Position numbers and translations under genes: made by a program
Assembly (NCBI GenBank): GCA_022450045.1
Contig: JAKURD010000001.1
Span: forward strand, 124,001 to 188,000
Source of the DNA: Gracilimonas sp.
GTDB lineage: Bacteria > Bacteroidota > Rhodothermia > Balneolales > Balneolaceae
Reading direction: 5' to 3'
Length of the DNA stretch: 64,000 nt
Part shown: piece after piece, positions 1 to 7,926 of the stretch
How positions within the stretch are numbered: position 1 is the first letter of the stretch
How the letters are laid out: the number at the start of each line of letters is the position of its first letter
Notes under the pieces: model-generated
Database searches by the model: none
What the model saw: only the letters and a program-made list of their open reading frames with translations
What the model was told of the DNA's origin: nothing

Positions 1-1049
1 ATCAGGAAGTGCTTTCCAGATCCGACTTCTCCATAAAATCCTACGCCAACCTCTTATATGAATTAGTTCCGCTTAACAACGGTGTAGGAAGGTTGTCAGT
101 GAGTATGGCGGTCAAAAACTCAACCTTAAAAAAACGGATCAAGACCATGAAATATCACAAACTACATAAAGCCTCCTTCCGGCAAAGCATTGCCTTTTTA
201 CTGCTGATGATTGCTGGAATAACGCTTCCCATTGCCTGTTCAGATCTGAGAGGGCCTGATACAATTTCCATGGAGGAACTTGAAAATGCCCAATTAAACA
301 TAAAAGATGGGGTTTTAATTGTGAATGGAATTCAAATTAATGAGAAAGCTATGAATGACATCTCAGTTGGCGGACTTGGTGCCGTTAGTATCATGGCCGG
401 TGAATATGGAATGTTCAAAGTGGCACCAAGACAATTTGAGGGAGGTATTCAAGCCGGAAAAATTGAAGATAATAACCTGTCGTTTAGGATTAATGAACTT
501 GACGTTGAACTTCATTCATCTTCTGAAATATTAACGGATTTCTCAAACTCAACGATATGGGTTTCTCACAATAGAAAAATTGCAAGAAGCACGAAAATGT
601 TTTCTCCAACACTTTTACCAAATGAAAACGCTTCAGCTCAAATGCCACCACCTACACCTCAATCTTTTGATGATCAGGAAGATTTGGGAGATTATTTCGT
701 GGTTGTTGAAGAAATGCCCAAACTCATTGGTGGTATGAAAGCCTTGCAAAGTAAAATTGAATATCCTGAGATGGCACGCCGTGCCGGTATCGAGGGACGT
801 GTTACCGTTCAATTTATTGTGAATGAAAGCGGTGATGTAGAAAATGCTAAAGTAGTTCGGGGAATTGGCGGTGGCTGTGATGAAGTCGCACTTGCTGCGG
901 TTCGTGAAGCCAAATTTGAACCCGGTATGCAAAAAGGTAAGCCGGTTAGGGTTAGATACGCCTTATCAGTTAATTTCAGAATTCTGATTTCAGTGCTTCA
1001 GAAAATTCATCGCCTCCACCTCCTGCAGAAAATTAAGCGTCCTATGTAA
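1..1049 (+). CDS. M56 (BlaR1-like) peptidase / TonB C-terminal domain protein, 5' partial
   Basis: The reading frame is open to the left edge, so this is the 3' part of a larger gene; the GTG at 9 is only the first in-window start codon. The first residues (QEVLSRSDFSIKSYANLLYE) resemble the region just after the zinc site of M56/BlaR1 membrane peptidases. A transmembrane helix follows (about residues 60-77 from position 9), then an exported linker and a TonB_C domain (about residues 240-325). Bacteroidota often fuse these two domains in antirepressor-type sensors, but the N-terminal membrane part and HExxH motif lie outside the window, so sensing is inferred. The last 23 residues after VNFR look frameshifted: another frame from 977 gives a Ser/Pro-rich tail ending at TAA 1034-1036. 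Confidence 0.75.
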   Translation, partial: QEVLSRSDFSIKSYANLLYELVPLNNGVGRLSVSMAVKNSTLKKRIKTMKYHKLHKASFRQSIAFLLLMIAGITLPIACSDLRGPDTISMEELENAQLNIKDGVLIVNGIQINEKAMNDISVGGLGAVSIMAGEYGMFKVAPRQFEGGIQAGKIEDNNLSFRINELDVELHSSSEILTDFSNSTIWVSHNRKIARSTKMFSPTLLPNENASAQMPPPTPQSFDDQEDLGDYFVVVEEMPKLIGGMKALQSKIEYPEMARRAGIEGRVTVQFIVNESGDVENAKVVRGIGGGCDEVALAAVREAKFEPGMQKGKPVRVRYALSVNFRILISVLQKIHRLHLLQKIKRPM

Positions 1050-1076
1050 AGCGGGGATACTCCTCCGCTTTTTTTA
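1049..1076 (+). terminator. Intrinsic terminator after the M56/TonB gene
   Basis: AAGCGG and CCGCTT form a G+C-rich stem with a short inner GG/CC extension, followed at once by seven T. It starts on the stop codon of the upstream gene, so transcription probably ends here and the PspC gene has its own promoter. Confidence 0.8.
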
Positions 1077-1151
1077 TTGAACTTTTTTGCAACAACTGTT
1101 TTTATATGGCGTACCAACACGGTAGATTATAATCAAACTAATTCTATCATC

Positions 1152-1334
1152 ATGCCAGCTAAACTCAGAAAATCACGTACCGACAAAATGCTCGCAGGTG
1201 TTTGCGGCGGCTTTGCGGAATATCTTGGATGGGACGCCACTCTTGTTCGTATTATTTTCGCACTGATCCTTGTTTCAAGTTTTGGAACGGCTGTACTTGC
1301 TTATTTCATCCTCGCCATCGTAATGCCCGATTAA
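1152..1334 (+). CDS. PspC domain protein (60 aa)
   Basis: A small single-domain PspC protein. The basic N-terminus (MPAKLRKSRTDKMLAGVCGG) leads into the family signature with GGFAEYLGWD and one hydrophobic membrane segment (about residues 33-57). PspC domains sit in the inner membrane; in enterobacteria PspC takes part in envelope-stress sensing, but stand-alone short versions like this are common and mostly uncharacterised. The ATG at 1152 is preferred over an upstream start at 1077, which lies on the terminator T-run and would add an unconserved leader. Confidence 0.8.
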   Translation: MPAKLRKSRTDKMLAGVCGGFAEYLGWDATLVRIIFALILVSSFGTAVLAYFILAIVMPD

Positions 1335-1397
1335 GCCCGCTCTTGTAAAATTCATTGCTCCTTAGCATCTTGAGCTCCAATCAATCATGGTTAGCTT

Positions 1398-2252
1398 ATG
1401 AAAGTTGGAATTGTAGGAGATGCAAAACGTGCTGTTGCCTGGGAACGACATCTTCGTCCTCATCAAATTGTCCATGAAGTGGAGCTTTGCCCTCACATCC
1501 AGGAAGTTGGTGAAGTAGAAGCTTGTTTCCTTGTGGATGAATCCGATCAAAATCTCGATATTCTACTGGAGGGTATTCGTCAGGGGTTGAATTGTTTCCT
1601 TATCTCCAGGCAACCTACTGATACAACCAAATTGGAAAAGATCTACCGGGCTACTAAAGAAGCAGGAGTTCATGTGCAGTTCTCTCACTGGCCAACCTTA
1701 GCCCCTGCTACACAATGGATGATGGATCGCATTCATCGCCCTTCATTTCTAAGCATACGAAGAGCGGTCAATTATACTCAGTTCATGAATTCAGAAGATG
1801 AATTCCGTCACTTTTGGATCGATGAACTCGGGCTTTGCATGAAGTGGATGGATAGCAGCATCCATCATGCGGAAGCAAAACAAGTTTACCTCCAGGATAC
1901 TTACCCCGTAGCCATTCAAATATTCCTTCGTTTTGAAAATGGAGCCACAGCTAACATCAATATATATGCCGGAGCATCTGAAAATAACCATCAACGTGTT
2001 GCCTCAAACCGACAGGAGATTTTAGAATGTAACGTACCTACTCAGGAGATCAGAATAGGCCGGCTTAACTCAGGAGACCATCTATTTTTTGAAAAACATT
2101 CTTTTGATCCGGCAAAGGCTGCCGAAAAAGCGGCACTTATGTTTTTAAAATCCGTGCAAATGGACCGGGAAACTTCCTATACCTCCTACGATGCCTATCA
2201 GCTTTCACTACAAATAGATCAGCTTCAAAAACGCCTCTTACAGTTCCGCTGA
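1398..2252 (+). CDS. Gfo/Idh/MocA-like protein (284 aa)
   Basis: The N-terminus (MKVGIVGDAKRAVAWERHL) looks like a Rossmann-fold beta-alpha start. It is followed by the pattern seen in Gfo/Idh/MocA dehydrogenases: a short acidic strand region, a segment resembling the EKP loop but reading SRQPTD, and a C-terminal alpha/beta part with substrate-domain character. The usual GxGxxG is reduced to GIVGDA and the conserved EKP lysine is absent, so NAD(P) binding and catalysis are doubtful; it may be a degenerate or non-catalytic member. It is shorter than typical members (330-380 aa). No pathway partner is adjacent. Confidence 0.5.
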   Translation: MKVGIVGDAKRAVAWERHLRPHQIVHEVELCPHIQEVGEVEACFLVDESDQNLDILLEGIRQGLNCFLISRQPTDTTKLEKIYRATKEAGVHVQFSHWPTLAPATQWMMDRIHRPSFLSIRRAVNYTQFMNSEDEFRHFWIDELGLCMKWMDSSIHHAEAKQVYLQDTYPVAIQIFLRFENGATANINIYAGASENNHQRVASNRQEILECNVPTQEIRIGRLNSGDHLFFEKHSFDPAKAAEKAALMFLKSVQMDRETSYTSYDAYQLSLQIDQLQKRLLQFR

Positions 2253-2260
2253 GCCCTATG

Positions 2261-2321
2261 TTAACATAATGTTAACTTTTAATTAACAATTCATTTACTT
2301 TTTCTTAACAATTCCTTAACA
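2261..2321 (+). promoter_or_regulatory. Six 11-bp-phased TTAACA-like repeats (Pho-box-like operator)
   Basis: TTAAC hexamers start at 2261, 2272, 2283, 2305 and 2316, with a degenerate TTTACT exactly in phase at 2294, giving six tandem half-sites at 11-bp spacing. This matches the architecture of direct-repeat sites for OmpR/PhoB-type response regulators, and the hexamer matches the TTAACA half-site known for Gram-positive PhoP. The array ends about 30 bp before the start codon at 2351. The regulator is inferred, not shown. Confidence 0.65.
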
Positions 2322-2350
2322 TTGGGGTAAGTTAAATGTAAAGGAACATT

Positions 2351-2719
2351 ATGAAATTGATCATCTCAACAATCTTATTTGCATTGGTTTTAACAACCGG
2401 ACTTTTTGCACAGCATACTATCATCAATGTAGAACATAAAAGAATTTTGACTCAGGTTGAGGACAACCTCTATGATGTTCAGTTTTTGGATGAAAAAGGA
2501 AATGTGGTACAAAAAGGTCAATATTGGAGAGATGAAGATTCATTAAAACCACACGGTACATGGACATTGTTTGCCATGAATTCAAATGAAGCTATTACAC
2601 GTTCAACTTTTGACAAGGGCGAGCAACTATCCATTGAAACAATTATTGACGGAAAGTTAGTCAGTGTTGATAAAGAACAGCTTGTTGCCAGAAAACGAGC
2701 ATCAGAGCAACATAACTGA
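2351..2719 (+). CDS. Small exported protein of unknown function (122 aa)
   Basis: A cleavable signal peptide is clear (about residues 1-20, ending LFAQ). The mature part of about 100 residues is polar, with short strand-like stretches (YDVQFLDEKGNVVQKGQYW, HGTWTLF) that loosely recall the G-x-W-x-x-Y repeats of YwqK/MORN-like proteins. I do not recognise a family. It is the first gene downstream of the phased TTAACA array, so it is probably strongly regulated, perhaps by phosphate or another two-component input. The ATG at 2351 fits the signal peptide. Confidence 0.6.
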   Translation: MKLIISTILFALVLTTGLFAQHTIINVEHKRILTQVEDNLYDVQFLDEKGNVVQKGQYWRDEDSLKPHGTWTLFAMNSNEAITRSTFDKGEQLSIETIIDGKLVSVDKEQLVARKRASEQHN

Positions 2720-2770
2720 CTGCAATCCAGGAACATTTAAAAAAAGCACCAAAAAATAGGAGGTGCCCTT

Positions 2771-2926
2771 ATGAGAGCAAAATTATATGAGAAATATTAC
2801 AAATTAGGATTTGATCACTACATCTTTAAGAACATTTTTGGGCTGCACAAGCCTGACAAAAATGTGAAGCGTTTTTATTACGCAATTATAGCTACTGCTG
2901 TAATGGTAGGGTTTTTGATTTCTTAA
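2771..2926 (+). CDS. Small single-pass membrane protein (51 aa)
   Basis: A short open frame starting ATG at 2771 behind AGGAGGTG at 2758-2765, spaced 5 nt from the start, an unusually perfect Shine-Dalgarno for this group. The product begins MRAKLYEKYYKLGFDHYIF, is basic and aromatic, and ends in one hydrophobic helix (YYAIIATAVMVGFLIS), so it looks like a C-terminally anchored membrane peptide. It lies 51 bp after the exported protein and could be in the same transcript. Function unknown. The ribosome-binding site is the main evidence that it is translated. Confidence 0.5.
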   Translation: MRAKLYEKYYKLGFDHYIFKNIFGLHKPDKNVKRFYYAIIATAVMVGFLIS

Positions 2927-2933
2927 AAGACGA

Positions 2934-3788
2934 CTATTTCGGCTTCATAGCCTTGAATATCTTTTTCAGTTTACTTCGCGACATTAAACCCTCGATAAAG
3001 TTAAACTGCCCGGCCTGAAGCCTTTCACCTCCATCAATGACCACGCATTCACCGGTCATGTAAGATGATAGGTCAGACATTAAAAATACTGCAAGATTGG
3101 CGAGCTCTTCCGGCTCGCCATATCTTTTTAAGGGAATCTTATCTTTAAATTTTTTTTCCAGCACTTTTTTCGGAACCAATCTTGACCACGCCCCTTCCGT
3201 TGGAAATGGACCTGGGGCTATGGCATTTAATCGAATACCATAGGTTGCCCACTCAAAGGCTAAAGATCTGGTCATAGCCAACACGCCGGCCTTACCGCAG
3301 GCGGATGGGAGTACAAAAGCGCAACCGGTACCTTCTGCATAGGTTGTGACCATATTAAGGATATTTCCTTTCTTCTCGTTATCAATGAGATAATTCCCAA
3401 ATACATGTGTGCAGTTGAAGCTCCCGTGAAGAACAATATCTATGATCGCTTTAAATCCACCGGGACTAAGATCTTCCGATACTGATAGAAAATTCCCGGC
3501 CGCATTGTTAACCAAGCCTTCCAAAGAGCCGAAGTCATCAATAATATGTTCAAACATCGATGTTACCCCTTCGTAATCCCGAACATCACATTGATAGTAG
3601 CGAGCCACAGCTCCCTCTCTCTCTTTTTCTATCTCCTTAACAGCTTTTTGAAGCTTTTCCACGGTTCTGCCACAAATAGCTACATCGGCGCCGGCACGTG
3701 CAAAAGCTTTGGCCATTGCCAAGCCCAAACCACTTCCTCCGCCTGTGATTAAAATGACATTTCCTGATAGTGTGTCTGCTGTAAACAT
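2934..3788 (-). CDS. SDR oxidoreductase, 2,4-dienoyl-CoA reductase-like
   Basis: A short-chain dehydrogenase of 284 aa. The cofactor loop TGGGSGLG is at residues 15-22 and the NNAAGNF motif at 94-100 is typical of mitochondrial/peroxisomal 2,4-dienoyl-CoA reductases. The catalytic pair appears to be Tyr150 (TTYAEG) and Lys166 (PSACGKAG), as in DECR, rather than the compact YxxxK of other SDRs. The PGP...T.GA.SRL segment and the C-terminal GEPEELANLAVFL stretch also match that subgroup. It would remove double bonds from polyunsaturated acyl-CoAs before beta-oxidation, which fits the thiolase, FadB and acyl-CoA synthetase genes upstream on the same strand. Confidence 0.82.
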   Translation of the reverse strand: MFTADTLSGNVILITGGGSGLGLAMAKAFARAGADVAICGRTVEKLQKAVKEIEKEREGAVARYYQCDVRDYEGVTSMFEHIIDDFGSLEGLVNNAAGNFLSVSEDLSPGGFKAIIDIVLHGSFNCTHVFGNYLIDNEKKGNILNMVTTYAEGTGCAFVLPSACGKAGVLAMTRSLAFEWATYGIRLNAIAPGPFPTEGAWSRLVPKKVLEKKFKDKIPLKRYGEPEELANLAVFLMSDLSSYMTGECVVIDGGERLQAGQFNFIEGLMSRSKLKKIFKAMKPK

Positions 3789-3873
3789 AATTTTTTACTA
3801 ATGACGGATAACAAAGGACGAACGACCGCAAAGTAAGTTCTCGCTTTACGTCGGCCGTCAATCGCCTCCCAGG

Positions 3874-5058
3874 TTAAAGATTTTCGAATATTCCTGCAGC
3901 GCCCATTCCGCCGCCAATGCACATAGTTACCAATCCATAGTTGGATTTGCGGGCTTTCATTTCATACAAGATCTGCGTGGTAAGTTTTGCCCCGGTACAA
4001 CCTAAAGGATGTCCCATCGCTATCGCCCCACCATTTACATTTGTAATATCTTCGTTTAATCCCAATTTCCGAATCACAGCCAAAGATTGTGAAGCAAAAG
4101 CTTCATTCAGTTCAATGAGATCAATATCTGATAGTTTCAATCCTGTTTTGTTCAGAACCTTGGGAATGGCCTCTATAGGACCAATCCCCATAATATCAGG
4201 AGCCACACCTGCAACCTGGAACCCAACATATCGGGCCATCGGTTCCAGGCCAAGTTCTTTCACCATCTCGCCGCTCATCACTATGACTCCGGCTGCAGCA
4301 TCATTCATTTGAGAGGAATTTCCGGCAGTTACTGAACCTCCCTGTTTGAAAACCGGACGTAATCCGGACAATGCTTCAACTGAAGTATCTGCCCGGGGAC
4401 CTTCATCCTGTTTGAAGGTGAATAACTCTTCTAAAACCTCTCCGTCTGCTGTTACTTTCTTTTCCTTGACTTCAACCGGAGCGATCTGCTCACCGAACTT
4501 GCCCTCCTTCCATGCATTAATAGCTCGCTGATGGCTTCGATACGCAAATTCATCCTGATCTTCGCGACTCACTTTATATTTATCCGCTACATTCTCTGCG
4601 GTAATTCCCATACTTACATAAACACCGGGTTTATTATCTACTAAATCCGGGTTGGGCTGAAATGACATTCCTCCCATAGGGACCAAGCTCATCGACTCCA
4701 CTCCCCCGGCAATGATCACATCAGCGCCTCCGGCCATAATTCGTTCTGCTGCCATGGCAATGGTTTGTAAGCCCGAAGAACAAAAGCGGTTCACAGTCAT
4801 GCCGGGCACCGAGTCTGGTAATCCTCCAAGGAGCGCAATTTGCCGCGCCACATTCAATCCTTGAGACGCCTCAGGGAATGCGCATCCCATAATCACATCC
4901 TCAATTTGCCCTGCTTCCAATCCTTTGGTTCTATTCAGAAGTTCTTTCACCACGGCTCCCCCCATTGAATCAGGACGGGTAAACCGGAGCGACCCTTTAT
5001 TAGCTTTACCACATGGTGTTCGTGTAGCTGATACGATATATGCTGTTTTTGTAGACAT
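3874..5058 (-). CDS. fadA: Acetyl-CoA C-acyltransferase (thiolase)
   Basis: A 394-aa thiolase with all catalytic elements: nucleophile Cys93 in NRFCSSGLQ, His350 in [12 protein letters not shown], and Cys380 in CIGGGMG. It cleaves 3-ketoacyl-CoA to acetyl-CoA and a shortened acyl-CoA, the last step of beta-oxidation. It sits downstream of the FadB-type protein, separated from it only by the four-helix-bundle gene, and upstream of the dienoyl-CoA reductase-like gene. A biosynthetic acetoacetyl-CoA thiolase has similar motifs, but the context favours the degradative enzyme. Confidence 0.9.
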   Translation of the reverse strand: MSTKTAYIVSATRTPCGKANKGSLRFTRPDSMGGAVVKELLNRTKGLEAGQIEDVIMGCAFPEASQGLNVARQIALLGGLPDSVPGMTVNRFCSSGLQTIAMAAERIMAGGADVIIAGGVESMSLVPMGGMSFQPNPDLVDNKPGVYVSMGITAENVADKYKVSREDQDEFAYRSHQRAINAWKEGKFGEQIAPVEVKEKKVTADGEVLEELFTFKQDEGPRADTSVEALSGLRPVFKQGGSVTAGNSSQMNDAAAGVIVMSGEMVKELGLEPMARYVGFQVAGVAPDIMGIGPIEAIPKVLNKTGLKLSDIDLIELNEAFASQSLAVIRKLGLNEDITNVNGGAIAMGHPLGCTGAKLTTQILYEMKARKSNYGLVTMCIGGGMGAAGIFENL

Positions 5059-5059
5059 A

Positions 5060-5477
5060 AGATTTTAGATAAAAGATTTAAGAGAACTTTTGGTTTAAAG
5101 TGTAGATCCTTTTTTGAATTTCTGATAGATCTGATGAGGTTTTTTCAAACTCACTTTTTGCCAAATATTCAAGTTTATGACTTAATATTAATTGAGTTTC
5201 TAATTCAAAATAGGAACCAACTGATATATTTAGAAATTGTCGAAATTCATTGTCAGAATTTCTCCCGGAACCCTCAGCAATATTTGAACTAATTGACACT
5301 GAGCACCTCCTCATTTGAGATATGATCCCAAACTTTTCTTCCTTTGGAAATTCTTTAGTCAGCTTATATATAGCACTTGCTAAATGAATACCCTTCTTCC
5401 ATACCTCCAATTGTTTGTAATTATGCATATCACCATCTTATATCTTTCATCTAATGTCTAAAATCTAATATCTAATT
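5060..5477. mobile_element. Putative insertion carrying the four-helix-bundle gene
   Basis: AGATTTTAGA at 5060-5069 is answered by its reverse complement TCTAAAATCT at 5457-5466, both embedded in longer A+T-rich runs of related TCTAA/TTAGA units. The only gene inside is the four-helix-bundle protein. The right end reaches the last codons of fadB, whose TAG stop lies within the repeat. No transposase is present, so mobility would have to be supplied in trans. Mobility is inferred. Confidence 0.4.
5078..5428 (-). CDS. Four-helix-bundle protein (23S rRNA intervening-sequence protein family)
   Basis: A 116-aa protein of the TIGR02436 / S23 family: N-terminal HNYKQLEVWKKGI, central MRRCSVSISSNIAEGSGR with the family IAEG motif, and a helical C-terminus. 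Members were first described as ORFs within 23S rRNA intervening sequences but also occur as solitary genes; the biochemical role is unclear. It is out of place between fadB and fadA and flanked by A+T-rich TCTAAAATCT-type sequences in inverted orientation (5060-5069 and 5457-5466), which suggests insertion into the fad operon. Confidence 0.85.
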   Translation of the reverse strand: MHNYKQLEVWKKGIHLASAIYKLTKEFPKEEKFGIISQMRRCSVSISSNIAEGSGRNSDNEFRQFLNISVGSYFELETQLILSHKLEYLAKSEFEKTSSDLSEIQKRIYTLNQKFS

Positions 5478-7817
5478 TCTTAAAGGCTTTCCCTTCTTCA
5501 GCATGTGTTCCATTCTATCCAGTGTTCTATCGTCCTGAAGACACTCGAGGATGGCTTCTCGTTCTAATCTCAACAAATAGGATTCTGGAACTTCCTGCGC
5601 CTCACTCAGATCTCCGCCAGCCAACACGTAGGCCACTCGTTCGGCAACCACCTGATCGTAATCGGTAATATACTTTCCTTCATGCATTACGTGGAGCATC
5701 AATTTCATAGCTGCAAGAGCTGTTTTCCCCAGTACTTTGATCGGCGTTTCTGCGGGAGATCGATACCCCGCCTGAACCAAATTCAATGCTTCCTCTTTTG
5801 CTGTTTTGATGAGCAGGTCGCGATTCATCACAATCGTATCAGATTCCCTGAGGTAACCCAGTTCTTTAGCCAGATGCGCACTTTCGGAAACTTTTGCCAT
5901 TCCGATGGTTTTAAATACCTCGCGAATGAAAGGCAGCGGATCAGCTTCCCCTTCCAGTTTATTCATAGCACGTCGAAGTAATTCTGTAGTTCCTCCGCCG
6001 GCAGGTATCAAACCTACTCCCACTTCCACCAATCCCATATATAATTCGTGATGTGCCACTACTTTATCAGAATACAGGCAAAATTCCACCCCTCCGCCCA
6101 GCGTTTTTCCAAAAGGAGCCGCAACTACCGGAAATGGAGCATATCGTAATGCGACGGCTGTTCTTTGAAAATTATTCACGGCTTCTACCACAGTCTCCCA
6201 ATCTCCGTTTTGTTTGGCGGTTAGCGCTTCTTTTAGGTTAGCTCCAAAGGCGAAATTGTCATTATCGTGGCTAATGACCAAAGCATCGAAATCTTTTTTA
6301 ACGATGTCAAGGGATTCAAAAAGCGATTGCACTAACTCGGCTCCCAAGGTGGAATGAGGGGTATGAAATTCAAAAAGGGCCACTCCATCCCCCATATCAT
6401 GAAGAGCGACACTGTTATTTTCCATTACCGGACTTTTTTCTTTTCGGAGATGCTCAACTTTTACCTCTCCTTTCGCTTCCGGTGGGATTGCCTTCATGGA
6501 TTTGGCTTCAGGATCATACACTTTTCCATTGTTATAGAACCGCTCGAAACCGGCATCCATCATATCCGAGATCAACTTTGGTACTTCTTTTCCTTCTTTC
6601 CCAATTCGGTCAGCTGTTTCTTTAATACCTAAAGCATCCCAGCGTTCAAACGGACCCATTTCCCAATTAAAACCCCACTGCATAGCACGATCTATAGAAA
6701 GCGGTGAATCTGTAATTTCAGGAATCCGGTTGGCAGCATACATTAAGAGATCGCGATGTATGTTCCATAGAAAGTCACCGATCTTACCATCTGAGTTCAC
6801 CAGGAACTTGAGTCGCTCTGCCTTGTCTTTGATAGCATTGGCGTCTTTCAGGATCGGATCTTCCAACGCCTGCTGCGATTCGTATTCAAAGGTTTCAGAA
6901 TTAAGAACCAGATATTCCCCATCCTTCTTGGTATAAAATCCTTTTCCGGCTTTGTTACCGATCATCCCCTCATCTACCATTTCCTGGAATTCATGAGGCA
7001 GGTTAAAGGTCTCCTGCATTTCATCATCAGGAATGGAGGGATATAGGTTCTTAGCAACGTGATTTGTTACATCCAGTCCGGCCATATCAGCGGTGCGGAA
7101 AGTAGCCGCTTTAGAATAACCGGTTAGTGTTCCGGTGAGCAGGTCAATCTCTTCAGCCCGAAAGTCTCCATTAAAAAAATAGGGCATAATGTTTGCAATA
7201 GAGAAAATTCCCACACGGTTGGCTATGAAATTGGGTGTATCCTTACAGATGACCACTCCTTTGCCAAGAGTCTTCTCACAGAAACGATGCATGAATTCGG
7301 TGACTTCAACTGAAGTCGATTCAGTTGGGATCACTTCCAGTAATTTCATATACCGCGGCGGATTAAAGAAATGTGTTCCCAGGAAATGAGCTTTCAGCTC
7401 TTCGCTGCACTCTTCTCCAATTTCACTGATCGGCAGCCCGGAAGTATTGGAACTCACGATGGTTTCTGGCTTTCGGATATCATCAATGCGAGACATTAAA
7501 TCTTTTTTGATATCCATTTTTTCAATGATCACCTCACAGATCCAATCTGCATCTTTCAGTTTGTCAAAATCATCTTCAAAGTTTCCTACTTCTATCCGAT
7601 CCATGAAGCCCGGTTTACCAAAAGGAGCCGGCTTCATGTCTTTTGCTTTTTTTAGTCCTTCTTCTACCATTTTATTTGGCCGGTCCGGATCATCGCTTTT
7701 CAGATCCAGCAAGATCACTTCAAGCCCTGCATTAATACAATGGGCGGCTATTTGCCTGCCCATCACTCCAGATCCTAAAACTGCTGCTTTCCTGATCGAA
7801 TATTTCTTTGTGCTCAT
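5472..7817 (-). CDS. fadB: 3-hydroxyacyl-CoA dehydrogenase / enoyl-CoA hydratase fusion
   Basis: A bifunctional beta-oxidation protein of 781 aa. The dehydrogenase comes first: a Rossmann site GSGVMGRQIAAHC near residue 15, SSNTSGLPISEI, and the FFNPPRYMKLLEVIP segment typical of HAD. The crotonase-like hydratase half follows (about residues 470-700), with GKTLGGGVEF and GLVEVGVGLIPAGGGT. This domain order is that of the FadN type rather than E. coli FadB. It performs hydration and NAD-dependent oxidation of acyl-CoA intermediates. The gene is 109 bp downstream of the acyl-CoA synthetase and likely cotranscribed. Its stop codon lies in the repeat flanking the next gene. Confidence 0.9.
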   Translation of the reverse strand: MSTKKYSIRKAAVLGSGVMGRQIAAHCINAGLEVILLDLKSDDPDRPNKMVEEGLKKAKDMKPAPFGKPGFMDRIEVGNFEDDFDKLKDADWICEVIIEKMDIKKDLMSRIDDIRKPETIVSSNTSGLPISEIGEECSEELKAHFLGTHFFNPPRYMKLLEVIPTESTSVEVTEFMHRFCEKTLGKGVVICKDTPNFIANRVGIFSIANIMPYFFNGDFRAEEIDLLTGTLTGYSKAATFRTADMAGLDVTNHVAKNLYPSIPDDEMQETFNLPHEFQEMVDEGMIGNKAGKGFYTKKDGEYLVLNSETFEYESQQALEDPILKDANAIKDKAERLKFLVNSDGKIGDFLWNIHRDLLMYAANRIPEITDSPLSIDRAMQWGFNWEMGPFERWDALGIKETADRIGKEGKEVPKLISDMMDAGFERFYNNGKVYDPEAKSMKAIPPEAKGEVKVEHLRKEKSPVMENNSVALHDMGDGVALFEFHTPHSTLGAELVQSLFESLDIVKKDFDALVISHDNDNFAFGANLKEALTAKQNGDWETVVEAVNNFQRTAVALRYAPFPVVAAPFGKTLGGGVEFCLYSDKVVAHHELYMGLVEVGVGLIPAGGGTTELLRRAMNKLEGEADPLPFIREVFKTIGMAKVSESAHLAKELGYLRESDTIVMNRDLLIKTAKEEALNLVQAGYRSPAETPIKVLGKTALAAMKLMLHVMHEGKYITDYDQVVAERVAYVLAGGDLSEAQEVPESYLLRLEREAILECLQDDRTLDRMEHMLKKGKPLRN

Positions 7818-7926
7818 GATGTTAATCCTTACAATCTTTTCGTACTGCGGTTTAAGTCCATTAACGAATTTAAAATTCCAGTTTCATCTCTATCAGACGG
7901 TTGTTAAACCGCCTGATGGAGAACTA

